From positions 570,501 through 634,500 of the forward strand of contig NC_015573.1 of NCBI RefSeq assembly GCF_000214705.1: a stretch of 64,000 nucleotides of DNA, read 5' to 3'. The notes under the pieces are model-generated. The model saw nothing but the letters and a program-made list of their open reading frames with translations, ran no database searches and was not told the DNA's origin. The position numbers were made by a program, and so were the translations under genes. Source of the stretch: Desulfofundulus kuznetsovii DSM 6115. GTDB taxonomy: Bacteria > Bacillota > Desulfotomaculia > Desulfotomaculales > Desulfovirgulaceae. Positions 16,491 through 27,200 of the stretch are shown piece after piece (the stretch's first letter is position 1; every line of letters begins with the position of its first letter).

Positions 16491-18103
16491 GTTTACCGTT
16501 GCCCTTCCCTCGTCTTGACGTTTCCGATGATTATAACCCGGCCATCAGGCTGTTTGGCAAGCGCTTTATCAAAGAACAAACCGTTGTGGAATACCTGGCC
16601 GAGTTCCTGGCCGTCGTCTTTTCGGATAAGTGGATCGGTAATGGTGAGGTAATTAAGTCGCCCCTCCCATCCCTTGAAGAATTGAAAAGGTGGTCTGTCT
16701 CCTCCAAGACCAAACTGCAGTACAAGCCGCCCATTAAACTAAACCTGAAACTGTTTGCATTTCTGAGCATTTCCCGGGTTGATTCAAGACACGACGTGCA
16801 TAAGAAACATTACGAAGATTTGTGCAAAAAATTAAAAAGCAACTTAAAAGCAAGCAATGGAAATGCACAAGAAGTAATAGACTGGATAGAAGAGCTTTTG
16901 CGCGGTTTTCAAGGGGCCGGCTTTAATAGGGCCTGGTGCGCCCAGACTTTCTATCCTGTTTCTGCGAGTCTCCTGACACAAGAAACAATATGGAATGAGA
17001 CTGTTGTAAAGGGAGACCCCATTAATGAGTGGATGGATAGTGTAAGAAAATTTCATAAGTATTATAGTGTTTCGAAACATCGCTTTCTAGCTAGAGGTGG
17101 CGAGTTATTATACCTCCAGCTGTGCAATGTTTTCGCAACCGAAAGGGCAGAGGTTACAAAATTTGCCGAATCGATGGGATTTTCTACCGATGAAGCCGAC
17201 CTGAAAAAGCTACACGGGTCATTGCAGGAAGGGTTGCTGAAGCTGAGCGGCCAATATACCGGCCCCTTTGACCGGTTAGTTGATTACATAGAGTTGCTCG
17301 ATAAAAATACGCACGAATTGACCAACATGGAAGCTGAATGCTTGACCTGTGAGTGGTGCCCTGAGGAAAGCTGGCGGGAGGCTTATCTGTTTGCTGTGGA
17401 AATCAACCGCCTGCTGACTGCGGTATTGGAGCCGGTTGAACGCCTGGAGCTGATGATGACGGGATGCGCTCTGCAGGTTCTGCGCAGTTTGTGCGCCCAG
17501 AGCGTAAGGTATGCTGGAGGTTCTGCCGTAGCAGCAAATGGAAGCGCGCTGGGGTATGCCTGGATATTCTCGCCGCCGGGTTTGCCTTCGCGCCAGCAGC
17601 GCCTGGCTTCCCAGCGGAACCTGCAGGTCATTCAGGGACTTATCCAGAAAGCCCTGCGCTATGATGAATTGGTGAAAAACGCTGCAGGAGCAGAACCCAG
17701 GATCAAAGTAGATAAGCTTTATAGAGAAGCGGACAACAAATACGGGCACAAGTTGTTCCTTTCCCTGGGTAAGAAACTGGGAATTATTGTACCACAGAGG
17801 GGACGCGGGGCCAGGTTAATCATGACCGACAACATCCTGCGATATATGGTGTTGGTTCTCTTGAAACCCGGTGAGCGCTGCACTTATGAGGAATTTCTGC
17901 AGCGACTTTACCGCCATTATGGTATTGCTATTGAAGGGGAGGAACTCACAGAGGCCGTGATCTGGAGCGGATTGCCTGCCAACAGCTCCATCCAGCCGCT
18001 AAAGGGCTCCTGGTTGGCCAGGATGCTCCGGGCAGGCGGCTTTTTGACCGAGCTTTCTGACGCGTGTTCCATTGTGCACAATACTTTTGGCAAAAATAAA
18101 TAA
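16487..18103 (+). CDS. Unrecognised defence protein at the DptG position
   Basis: A 538-residue protein that I cannot assign by motif. It lies between the DptF-like and DptH-like genes, the position DptG has in Dnd restriction modules. The N-terminus reads PLPFPRLDVSDDYNPAIRLF. The C-terminal 100 residues (LIMTDNILRYMVLVLLKPGERCTYEEFLQRLYRHYG) look like a winged-helix fold. No Walker, nuclease or transmembrane motif is visible. The start overlaps the previous stop (ATGA). An AT-rich stretch occurs near 16790-17100. A DptG role is suggested by context only. Confidence 0.55.
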   Translation: MSLPLPFPRLDVSDDYNPAIRLFGKRFIKEQTVVEYLAEFLAVVFSDKWIGNGEVIKSPLPSLEELKRWSVSSKTKLQYKPPIKLNLKLFAFLSISRVDSRHDVHKKHYEDLCKKLKSNLKASNGNAQEVIDWIEELLRGFQGAGFNRAWCAQTFYPVSASLLTQETIWNETVVKGDPINEWMDSVRKFHKYYSVSKHRFLARGGELLYLQLCNVFATERAEVTKFAESMGFSTDEADLKKLHGSLQEGLLKLSGQYTGPFDRLVDYIELLDKNTHELTNMEAECLTCEWCPEESWREAYLFAVEINRLLTAVLEPVERLELMMTGCALQVLRSLCAQSVRYAGGSAVAANGSALGYAWIFSPPGLPSRQQRLASQRNLQVIQGLIQKALRYDELVKNAAGAEPRIKVDKLYREADNKYGHKLFLSLGKKLGIIVPQRGRGARLIMTDNILRYMVLVLLKPGERCTYEEFLQRLYRHYGIAIEGEELTEAVIWSGLPANSSIQPLKGSWLARMLRAGGFLTELSDACSIVHNTFGKNK

Positions 18104-18126
18104 TTTGGAACAGGGGTAGGCACATT

Positions 18127-21100
18127 ATGAGGTACATGTCTAATACGATAGTTGATTACATCTTGAGAGAAACAAGCCGAAATTCCGGCACGCTCAGGTT
18201 CGTGCTGCCTTCCTATCCCTCAGATCTCCTTTTGGCAATAGGTTGCGAACTTGAAGAACGATTCAGCAGGGGATTGGATCTCCGGGTTAGTTTTAAGTAC
18301 GGGATCGCTTATCGCCTGGGTAAGGAATGGCAGAACGGCACGGATACCGACAGGGCAAACTTTGCTGCAATTTGTAAAAAAGGATGGTATAACGCGGACG
18401 ATAATCTGACCAACCTCCGAAATACAGTGAAAAACCCCGACGATGATTGTCTTGTCATCCTGTTAGCTGGATACGAGCATATTGATGACCAGGCAAGCCT
18501 GCAGGATTTCTTCCATCTGGACCAGCAGGCCGTTTGGGAACTGTGCCTGCAAAGGTCATTCTACGACTGGGTGCATGCCTGCCTGAAAGATTATGTAAAT
18601 CCGGATGGCAGCGAGCAGGATTTTAAAAATATCGCTGATTTGTTCAAAGCCCTTTACGATTACGGCCTGGCAGATGTCCTGGAAGTTAGCCGCTATCTGG
18701 AAAAGCAAAGTTTCACGGGGGTGATGAGTGGCAGCGATGCCTACCGTCTTATCCTCAGCGACCTGTCATATTTCAAATTGCCTTGCATGATCGGGCTTAC
18801 GGGACGGTATGCAACAAGAAGGTCTTTTTCCAGATATATCACCCCGGCACAGGAGTTTTTCAATTACAGCATGTTCCTTGATGCCTCTGCCAGGGAAAAA
18901 GCCAAAAAAAAGATCGAAAAGTTCAGGGCCAGGTTCGGGGATGAACAGTTGGAGAGCGATACCCTGGGTCCATTTGCGTCGCTGGATGAGTTGCTGGATG
19001 CCCTGAAAGATTATATTGAAAACAGGTCGGAGGCAGCCCGCGCGCAATTGCAGACCGCCGACTTCATCTATATTTACGATAAGATCCTCGGTTACAGAGA
19101 AATAAGAGGACAAATTGAGCATGACCCTAAACCGAGAAAGTTATCTGGCTTGCCTCCGGAAGTCTTCCTGCGGGCATTATGGATTACACTGGGAGATTTT
19201 AAAAAGGAAGAAAAAGCGCGTTCGGTACTTGCCGCGGAAAGTTTGCGTAGTATCACCCTGCGAAGCACCTTGTTCAAACATGATTTCGATGCTGGTGACG
19301 AAGGCGATGACAAGGGCCGGGCAGAAACCTTCCTGTGTCATGTACTGGGCGGAATTGATGGGTTTCTCGAGGATCAGCTGCGTTTGAAGTTAGGAGGCGA
19401 ATATAATCCGGTCACGGTTGATTTTATGTCCTGTCTCTGTCCTGGCGAGAAGAACGACACCCTGGCATACAACAAGACGACAACAGCAGAGCCATCACTT
19501 AAGTTCGAGGTTATTATCTCGCCTCACGAGGGTGAACCCTACCGGCGCGAATTTCTCTGGACCCTACCCCAAAACCACCAGAGCCGTCTTCTGACAGACC
19601 TGTACAGATGGGCCCTGGAAGAATACGAAAGGAGCGGTAATGCTCTGCCGGCTTTTGCGGTGCCATACATGACAGAGATCTTTATGGCCCGTGACGAGGA
19701 AGAGGTAAACCGACTTCTGGGCTCCGCCCTGCGGAGCGGAAAGTGCTCCATGGCCGACTTGCTTAGTGCCGAGGGCATTGATAATGAAGATGAGGTCAAG
19801 CCGCTACTGGTCGAATTATCAAGGTGTTATCAATTATTCCTTAAGGAGTTTAAGACATCGGGTTTCTTCAGTGCGCTGGACAAGAGATATGATGCTCTGC
19901 GAAAAGCCTATTGCGCTGCTTATGAAAGATATCTTGAGAAGAGTGGGGAGAGCGCTTTAGGCCCGCTCCTCATGAAGGCCTTTATGATTGTATCCGATAG
20001 TGACCTGGCTCAAACTAATTGGGTTTGGAATGAATATCTGCAATGTGCGGTAGTCACCCCGTTGCACCCGGCTCTGCTAGAGATGCTTCGTCACCAGCAT
20101 GCTTACCTGTGCGAGAGCTTTTGCGTTTATGCGAAGAGAGGGTTGGAGGAATCCGGCGACAGAATGTTTACTGAAAAGCGCTGGGACCGGGTATCAGATC
20201 TCTCCAGGATACAATGGCCGATTTTTGGTACCCTGAAAGATTTGAACCTGGTGCTCGATACCAATGTCCGCAGTTATGGCTATATTCATCTTGTAGGCGA
20301 GTGCCGGGAATCTTCATCCTCAATTAGTTCTCGATTGCTTCTGGAATACGACAATACCGAGGATGAGGAGATAGCAGACACAGAACTCTTCCGGGAGACC
20401 CGGGATTCCCAGCTTATCAAGCAGGTACTGCTGGATTACCGGGAGCTGCATACTTACGCCGATGACGGGATAAGTATCGGTGCTTACTGCGGAAGGGAAA
20501 TACAACCTGTTATTGCAGGGATTGATGCTTATCTTGCGGCTATCCTGGCGGAACGCGGAGAACGTGTATATGCACTTCACTTGATTATTTTTTCTGACAG
20601 TGGGGACGATTCGGCCATCATGCGATGGGTCAACGCCTGGAAGGACCGGTGGCAGGAAGCGGAACTGTCACACAGCAAACAGCATTACAGCAATTGCAGA
20701 ATCTCCATCGCCTATCGGGTCGTTTCCAGAGATGATAATTTTGGGCAATTTATGAAGTTATTGCAGGGCACAGACCTGGATGTGATATTTTTTACGAACT
20801 TCATTGAATCAGGTGCAAGCCGTTTTGAGTTGCTTGGGGAAGATTATTATATCCAGGGAGATTACCGTAAGTTCCCGGTGCTGGAAAAAGTCTGTTGTCG
20901 GGTAACCGGCGGTGGGAGGGATAAACAGCGCGAGAGAGTGCTGAGCAACCAGCGATTCAGGCTGGGAGCATTGCATGCGGAGGTTATGGCTCACATCAAA
21001 AATGGGCACTCCGACGCGGTAAAGAAACATGCAGTTATTAGCCTTAGCGATTTCCAGCCGTGGACAGGTGTAATAGATGCCGCTCATGAACACAGTGCAT

Positions 21101-23397
21101 GGGTAGTGTGTATAGATCCTGCCGTGGATGAGCAACTGCTCCGGCGGGTAGAGACAGATGGCACCAGGGCCCGGGAGATCATCGGTTTCGGCACTGGTGT
21201 CGGACCACATGGGGAGAACAACTATACAATTTCTACCGAGCAATTTGCCATGGCAGACATTACAAAGAAGATCAGTTCACAGATATCTGCACTGTTGGGA
21301 CCCTTGGAACTGGACCTCTCCAAGCGTATCGCTGAAAGCCTGGTTAGAGAGGCGGCGCACATTGCTGGTCTTTCAGTAGTAAAAGCAACCGGTCCATCCA
21401 GGTATGTGCGGGAGTTTATTGCCAATGCGATGGTCAGGAAGCTGCTGCGCAGGGATAACAGCGCCTTTTGTGACGAAATCATCTCACTCGATGCTTTCCG
21501 GCACTGGTTCGATGATGCCGCGGACGGTAAACGCCCTGACATTTTGAGACTGCAGGCCAATATCGTGGACGGGTATTTTGAGATAAAGGCTCAGATTATC
21601 GAATGTAAACTGGCCCAGCAGTCAGAAGGGTATCTGGAAAAAGCTCGCCAGCAGATTGAGAGCGGCTTGAAGCAACTGGCTACCTGTTTCCGTCCCCGGG
21701 AAACGGAGAATCCCGTAGGGATTGATGATAAACCCGATCAACGTTACTGGTGGATGCAGCTTCACCGCTTGATAGCCAGCAAAGGCGAAACAAACCGGTC
21801 CAGGTACAAGGAAACTCTCCTCGCTCTGGAGCGTTTGAGCGAAGGGTACTTTAACATCACATGGCAGGCAGCGGCAGTTGCGTTTTGGACCGACCTGGAC
21901 AGCGATTCCATGCAGTGTAACCCTCAATGGAATTTTAGTTTGGACGGACAGAATATGGTCATATTCGTGGCTACGGCGGGAAGGAATTTTATTAAAAAGG
22001 CATGCCTTGAAGATACGGCAGCGGATATTTTCTGCAGTGAGTCCAGAATAAGTTATAGTTTCAGCAAGAGCGAAAGGAAACCTGGTATTGATGGTGGTGA
22101 TGACGGCGTACCTGAAGAACCCGAATCCGGCCGGGAACAGCCAGAGCAGGTAACAAAACCTTCTGCTGGAGAAGGAACATCAGTTGAAGATATGATGGGT
22201 GCCGGCACTACCGAGGAGGAGCCAATGGGGGACGACAGTTCTGTTGTTCTTGTGAAAAGGCGTATCCCAGAGCGAATTCTCCTGGGCAGCGGTACCGCCG
22301 GCGGCAGGGATGTCTGCTGGGAATTCGGCCATCCAGACCTGCCCAACAGGCATATTCTTCTGTTCGGGGCTTCCGGCACGGGGAAGACCTACACCATTCA
22401 GGCCCTGCTGTGTGAACTCGGCAAAGCAGGGCAAAACAGCCTGATCGTTGATTATACAAATGGATTCACCAACAAACAATTGGAACCAATAGTCATTGAA
22501 AAGTTAAATCCAAAGCAACATGTAATACGCAGGGAGCCGTTAGCGATCAATCCGTTCCGCAGGCAGTACGATTTCATTGACGATATGCAACTGGAAGAGG
22601 ACCCGGCAACAACTGCTCAAAGGGTCAGCGGGGTATTCGCGGAGGTTTATCAATTGGGTGATCAACAGAAGTCGGCCCTTTATAATGCCATTCGGGATGG
22701 TGTAGCCCGGGAAGGGAACAGATTTAATCTGCAAAGGTTAATGGATAAATTGGATGATATCCGCAATGCAGGGGGGCCTACCGCCAACTCTGCTGCTACC
22801 GTGATCAGCAAAATTCAACCGTTCGTGGACATGAACCCATTTGGAGAGGAAGACGTTGAAAGTTGGGAAAAACTGTTTACAGATCCAGGCTCAAGGTGCC
22901 ACATCATCCAGTTGGCCGGTTTCATGAAAGATACGGCCAGGCTGATCACGGAATTTTCCCTCATCGATCTTTATTGGTACTACCGGGCAAGGGGAAATAA
23001 GGATAATCCAAAGGTCATCGTGCTCGATGAGATACAGAACCTGGATCACCGCCTGGATAGCCCTTTGGGGCAGTTCCTCACCGAAGGGCGCAAGTTTGGC
23101 ATTTCTTTGATACTCGCTACCCAGACCTTGAGCAACCTTGACAAAGATCAGAGAGACAGGCTCTTCCAGGCTAGCCACAAACTTTTCTTCAAGCCGGCTG
23201 ATACGGAAGTCAGATCATTCGCCCAGATACTGGCGGATGCTACCAATGGGCGAATCGACGAGTGGGTTGAGCGTTTGTCTTCGCTGAAGCGGGGTGAATG
23301 TTACTCGCTCGGGTATGCTCTAAACGAATCAACCGGTAAATTAGAAGTCAGCAAATGGTTTAAGATTCGTATCAAGCCGTTGGAACAAAGGTTTTAG
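18127..23397 (+). CDS. DptH-like protein with PD-(D/E)xK-like motif and C-terminal HerA/FtsK ATPase
   Basis: A 1756-residue protein. Its first 1100 residues match nothing I know. Near 1138-1161 the segment IVDGYFEIKAQIIECKLAQ resembles a PD-(D/E)xK nuclease core (D1148, E1159, K1161). A Glu/Pro/Gly-rich linker at about 1325-1370 leads to a HerA/FtsK-type ATPase with Walker A GASGTGKT (1414-1421), Walker B VIVLDEIQN (D1634, E1635) and sensor ILATQTLSN. Large size and a C-terminal HerA ATPase fit DptH of Dnd restriction. The start is ATG at 18127 behind AGGGGTAGG; an alternative ATG is at 18136. The nuclease motif needs structural confirmation. Confidence 0.7.
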   Translation: MRYMSNTIVDYILRETSRNSGTLRFVLPSYPSDLLLAIGCELEERFSRGLDLRVSFKYGIAYRLGKEWQNGTDTDRANFAAICKKGWYNADDNLTNLRNTVKNPDDDCLVILLAGYEHIDDQASLQDFFHLDQQAVWELCLQRSFYDWVHACLKDYVNPDGSEQDFKNIADLFKALYDYGLADVLEVSRYLEKQSFTGVMSGSDAYRLILSDLSYFKLPCMIGLTGRYATRRSFSRYITPAQEFFNYSMFLDASAREKAKKKIEKFRARFGDEQLESDTLGPFASLDELLDALKDYIENRSEAARAQLQTADFIYIYDKILGYREIRGQIEHDPKPRKLSGLPPEVFLRALWITLGDFKKEEKARSVLAAESLRSITLRSTLFKHDFDAGDEGDDKGRAETFLCHVLGGIDGFLEDQLRLKLGGEYNPVTVDFMSCLCPGEKNDTLAYNKTTTAEPSLKFEVIISPHEGEPYRREFLWTLPQNHQSRLLTDLYRWALEEYERSGNALPAFAVPYMTEIFMARDEEEVNRLLGSALRSGKCSMADLLSAEGIDNEDEVKPLLVELSRCYQLFLKEFKTSGFFSALDKRYDALRKAYCAAYERYLEKSGESALGPLLMKAFMIVSDSDLAQTNWVWNEYLQCAVVTPLHPALLEMLRHQHAYLCESFCVYAKRGLEESGDRMFTEKRWDRVSDLSRIQWPIFGTLKDLNLVLDTNVRSYGYIHLVGECRESSSSISSRLLLEYDNTEDEEIADTELFRETRDSQLIKQVLLDYRELHTYADDGISIGAYCGREIQPVIAGIDAYLAAILAERGERVYALHLIIFSDSGDDSAIMRWVNAWKDRWQEAELSHSKQHYSNCRISIAYRVVSRDDNFGQFMKLLQGTDLDVIFFTNFIESGASRFELLGEDYYIQGDYRKFPVLEKVCCRVTGGGRDKQRERVLSNQRFRLGALHAEVMAHIKNGHSDAVKKHAVISLSDFQPWTGVIDAAHEHSAWVVCIDPAVDEQLLRRVETDGTRAREIIGFGTGVGPHGENNYTISTEQFAMADITKKISSQISALLGPLELDLSKRIAESLVREAAHIAGLSVVKATGPSRYVREFIANAMVRKLLRRDNSAFCDEIISLDAFRHWFDDAADGKRPDILRLQANIVDGYFEIKAQIIECKLAQQSEGYLEKARQQIESGLKQLATCFRPRETENPVGIDDKPDQRYWWMQLHRLIASKGETNRSRYKETLLALERLSEGYFNITWQAAAVAFWTDLDSDSMQCNPQWNFSLDGQNMVIFVATAGRNFIKKACLEDTAADIFCSESRISYSFSKSERKPGIDGGDDGVPEEPESGREQPEQVTKPSAGEGTSVEDMMGAGTTEEEPMGDDSSVVLVKRRIPERILLGSGTAGGRDVCWEFGHPDLPNRHILLFGASGTGKTYTIQALLCELGKAGQNSLIVDYTNGFTNKQLEPIVIEKLNPKQHVIRREPLAINPFRRQYDFIDDMQLEEDPATTAQRVSGVFAEVYQLGDQQKSALYNAIRDGVAREGNRFNLQRLMDKLDDIRNAGGPTANSAATVISKIQPFVDMNPFGEEDVESWEKLFTDPGSRCHIIQLAGFMKDTARLITEFSLIDLYWYYRARGNKDNPKVIVLDEIQNLDHRLDSPLGQFLTEGRKFGISLILATQTLSNLDKDQRDRLFQASHKLFFKPADTEVRSFAQILADATNGRIDEWVERLSSLKRGECYSLGYALNESTGKLEVSKWFKIRIKPLEQRF

Positions 23398-23412
23398 GAG
23401 GTACCGTTTGAA

Positions 23413-24234
23413 ATGTTACCGGTAAATTTTCACAAAACCTTTGTTCCCGAAAGGCGTTTGATTGCTGCCTTGCTTGATTATGCAGCTCTCGGCAAGCAAG
23501 GCAATTTCAAAGAGATCTCTTCAGAAACAGGCATACCGATGGGTGAGTCAACCGGTAAGGTACCGGCGATACTCGATTATGCCAGGGGCATGGGGCTGAT
23601 AGAAATCGCAAGCAATAAAGCTAGTTCTGTGAAGAAACCGGTGCTTACCTCTTTTGGAAAAGTCGTTTATTTAGAAGATAAATTTTTAGGCGAACAAATG
23701 GTGCAGTGGTTAGCCCACATGAACTTGTGCCGCAGCGACATCGGAGCGAAGACCTGGCATGAGGTTTTTGCGAAAGGGCGAAGCATTCTGGGAACAAACT
23801 TCACCAAACGGCAATTGGAGGATTACCTGATAAGTGTCTGCGGCCCGGGCAATGACAGAACAGGACCGCTGGTATCGGTGTACACAGAAGATGCAGCACT
23901 AGGAAGGTCCGGGGTGCTGACCGTAAAGGGGGAAATTGTAACGAGAAAGAAAGCTCCGATCTTTGATGCCTACGCAATACCATATTCTGCATATATATTA
24001 TGCCTCATGGAGGCATTCTTTCCCGGGCAGGAGCAGGTGACCTTCTCTGATTTCAACAGTAAGACGTTCTGGTTTGACATTTGTCTCTGGAACCAGTACG
24101 ATATTGAGTACGTGTTTTCGTTAGTGGAGCGGAAAGGTTTCATTTCAATTGATCGACAAATGCATCCGTGGATAATCGAAAAGAAAGCCATGGCGGATGA
24201 GGTGTGGCCGCATATCTATGATGATATGGCATAA
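23413..24234 (+). CDS. Divergent DUF4007-like protein (second SspB-like copy)
   Basis: A 273-residue protein. FHKTFVPERRLIAALLDYA, then EISSETGIPMGESTGKVPAILDYARGMGLIE, then PVLTSFGKVVYLEDKFLGEQMVQWLAHMNL follow the same order of elements as the DUF4007 protein at 6780, with weak identity. It begins 15 bases after the DptH-like gene behind AGGAGGT and ends 14 bases before the second large ATPase. A second DUF4007-plus-ATPase pair without a second SspD is unusual. It might act on already modified DNA or as an alternative specificity pair; this is inference. Confidence 0.6.
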   Translation: MLPVNFHKTFVPERRLIAALLDYAALGKQGNFKEISSETGIPMGESTGKVPAILDYARGMGLIEIASNKASSVKKPVLTSFGKVVYLEDKFLGEQMVQWLAHMNLCRSDIGAKTWHEVFAKGRSILGTNFTKRQLEDYLISVCGPGNDRTGPLVSVYTEDAALGRSGVLTVKGEIVTRKKAPIFDAYAIPYSAYILCLMEAFFPGQEQVTFSDFNSKTFWFDICLWNQYDIEYVFSLVERKGFISIDRQMHPWIIEKKAMADEVWPHIYDDMA

Positions 24235-24248
24235 CAGGGGGGCCATAG

Positions 24249-27200
24249 ATGAAGCTTGCAGATATTGTATCCTTCAGAAAAGATTTGCTTTTCAACGGAG
24301 CAGTCCAGATAAGCTGGTTTGAAAACGACAGGTTGCAGGCTGAAAAAGCCGCGGCGCATTATGTTTTCCATGGTCCAGATTATCATGGTGTTGCCGAGGA
24401 AGACCTGGATGGCAGTAGTTACAAATTAGTCGATACTGCGAACTTCACTCTGGACATTTTGGAACGGATAAACGGCAAAATTGCCGACGAACCGTTTGCT
24501 CTGGCTATTGCCGGATACGGGACAGGGAAATCTCACCTTGCTGTAACGCTCGCATTATTGTTGAGTAACCCGAAATCTGGCGTTGCCGGGAAAATCATTG
24601 ATAATATAACTATGGCTGATGCCGCCATCGGTGATCGGGTACGCAAAATATTGCAAAAATCGAATCAGCCTTTCCTGGTAGTTGCCATTAACGGCATGCA
24701 GGATTTTGATTTATGTGATGAGATAATCAGGCAGGTATTGCTTGTCTTGAATCAAAACGGGCTGGATACTACTGTTCTGGAGAATCTGCGCCCGCGCTTC
24801 AAATCGGCCATTAATTTCACTGAATCTTTTTTTATCCCGTTGAAAGATGATTTTGAGAAGTATTTTGGAGAGTCCTGTTCCGTTCAAGAGATTGTCGAGC
24901 GCCTGAAATGCCAGGATGATGAAACTTTTCGCAAGGTCAGCGCTATTTATGAGCAAAAAATGGGTTCACCTATCCATGCGGTTGGGCAGGAGTCGTTGCA
25001 TGACTTTATCCGTATCGCCAAGGAAACCTATTGCGGTCCGGATAAGCCTTTTGCCGGTATTCTCATCATTTTTGACGAGTTCGGCCGTTACCTGGAATTT
25101 GCCGTTCAGAAGCCCCATATTGCCGGTCCAGGGGCGCTTCAACAGCTATTCGAGTGCGTGCAAGCTAACGGCGACAAGGTTTTTTTGCTGTGCTTCATTC
25201 AGAACGAGTTAAAGGCATATATCTCCAGGGTAGCTCAGGAACGCCGCGAAGACATGAGCCGTTATGTGACCCGGTATGATGCCGTCCGCAAGGTTAGACT
25301 GTCTATCAATTTGGAAACACTTATAGCAAATCTGCTGGAAAAGAAAAACCCGGAAGAACTTGAGCGCCAGGTTGCAGGCATCGACGAGCCTCCTGCTTCT
25401 ATTCAATTGTACATGAAACGCTGGTTCCCCGATATAAAAAACCATGCGCTCTGGATGAATATAAACAGGTTCGAGAGAGTTATTTATAAAGGGTGCTGGC
25501 CGCTCCACCCCCTTTCAACCTGGGTGCTGTACAAGCTTACCTCAATAGGCAAGTCACTCCAACAACGCTCGGCGCTTTCTCTTCTTGCAGAGGTTTATAC
25601 TGCTTTCCAGGATGGCGAGTTTGCTCCAGGCAGAACGATAAGACCGGTAGATCTCTGCAATGAGGCAATGATTAACGAATTCCTTGCCTCGGAGCGATAC
25701 GGCCAACAGGGAGCGACCGCGCATGCCTACGAGAGTGTTTTGCAAAAATATCAGTATGAGCTTTCCACGAACGAAAAGACGGTTTTGAAAGCCGTGCTGG
25801 TATCAGCAAAAATCGGGGTTAAGGTCGAGTCGAAAGAAGAGTATCTGAAAGTTCTGGCTATATTCAGCGGCATTGGAACTGACGCAGTAAAGGATGCAGT
25901 GCGTTCACTTGAGTACGAGTATGCAGTGCTGGAATGGAATGAGCTACTCCACCAGTATGAGATTACCGGTGATGCTGTTCCTAGAAGGGCGTTTATCGCT
26001 CAGCTGGAGGCAAAGGTTGCAGAAATTGATTCTCATAAGAGAGCAAATATCTTTGGGCAGAATTATAAAAAATGGACACAATTGGAAATATATAACACCG
26101 ATTTCGGGACTCAAAATAATATTACTACAAGAGAGTGGAATTTCAAAGTTTACTTTACCAATGTATCTATGTTGGAAGGGCAGATTGATTATGCATTGCG
26201 TACCTGGTGGGATGCAAGGGGGGTCGATGAAGAGAAGGGGCAATTAATCTACTGTTATGTGGGGCCTGAGAGCAATATTGATGCTGTTAAGGAAATTGCC
26301 CTTAAGATGATGAAGTCCAGCATGGAGAAGAATGACCGCGACTGGGGAACAGGAGCGCCAGTTGCTGTGATACTTCTCCATGATGCGGACGGGACCTTTG
26401 GACATAAGATCGCCGAATACTGGGTTCTGCAGGAACAGATGAGTGAGGAAGAATCTCAAAAATACGCCAATTTCATACTTGATAGGAAGAACAGCCTGGT
26501 GCAGGAGATGCAGAACCAATTTTCCGAGCTGGAACGGGCAAGACATATAGTCTTTGCAACCGATAAGCAGATTGCCAGGTCGCGCACTAAGAATATGCTG
26601 ACGCAGCTGTTTGATGTAATTTATCCCAAGCGGATACCATTTCCCTTTGATGGTTTCCATACAGCCAGAGGTAACGCTGCAAAAGACTGCCAGGTGTTCA
26701 CCAAGGAGTTGTTCCTGGGAAATCTTGATCGGGATTGGATATCCGCCCGTAGCGTACAGCAACGGAATCGAGCTTACGAAGTGCTGGACAAGTCATGGGG
26801 TGTAATTAGTGATGACGGTTCTATAAGAATGAAGCCGTCGAACAATGCGGTACGTGAAATAATAGAGCTTCTGGAATCACAGCTAGGGGGAACAGAAGGT
26901 TTTGAAACTCAAAAGCCCATGAACATGGGCGAGGCGATGCGGCTCCTGTGCGCGCCTCCCTACGGTTGCAATATTGCTTCGGCCGGAATGATATTAGCAC
27001 TTTTCATAGGCCGTCGGAAAAATGAACTTAACTTGCTGAAAAACAATCAGGCGGTTAAGTTCGAGAACTGGTTGCAGGATGCGATTCCCGGTAATTTTTT
27101 TGATTTGTCGGTTCTTGAGGTTACTGATGTCGTACGAGTTTCAAAGGATAGTTTGTCAGAGTGGGAAAACCTGCTCGATGAATGGGACTTAGAAACAACG

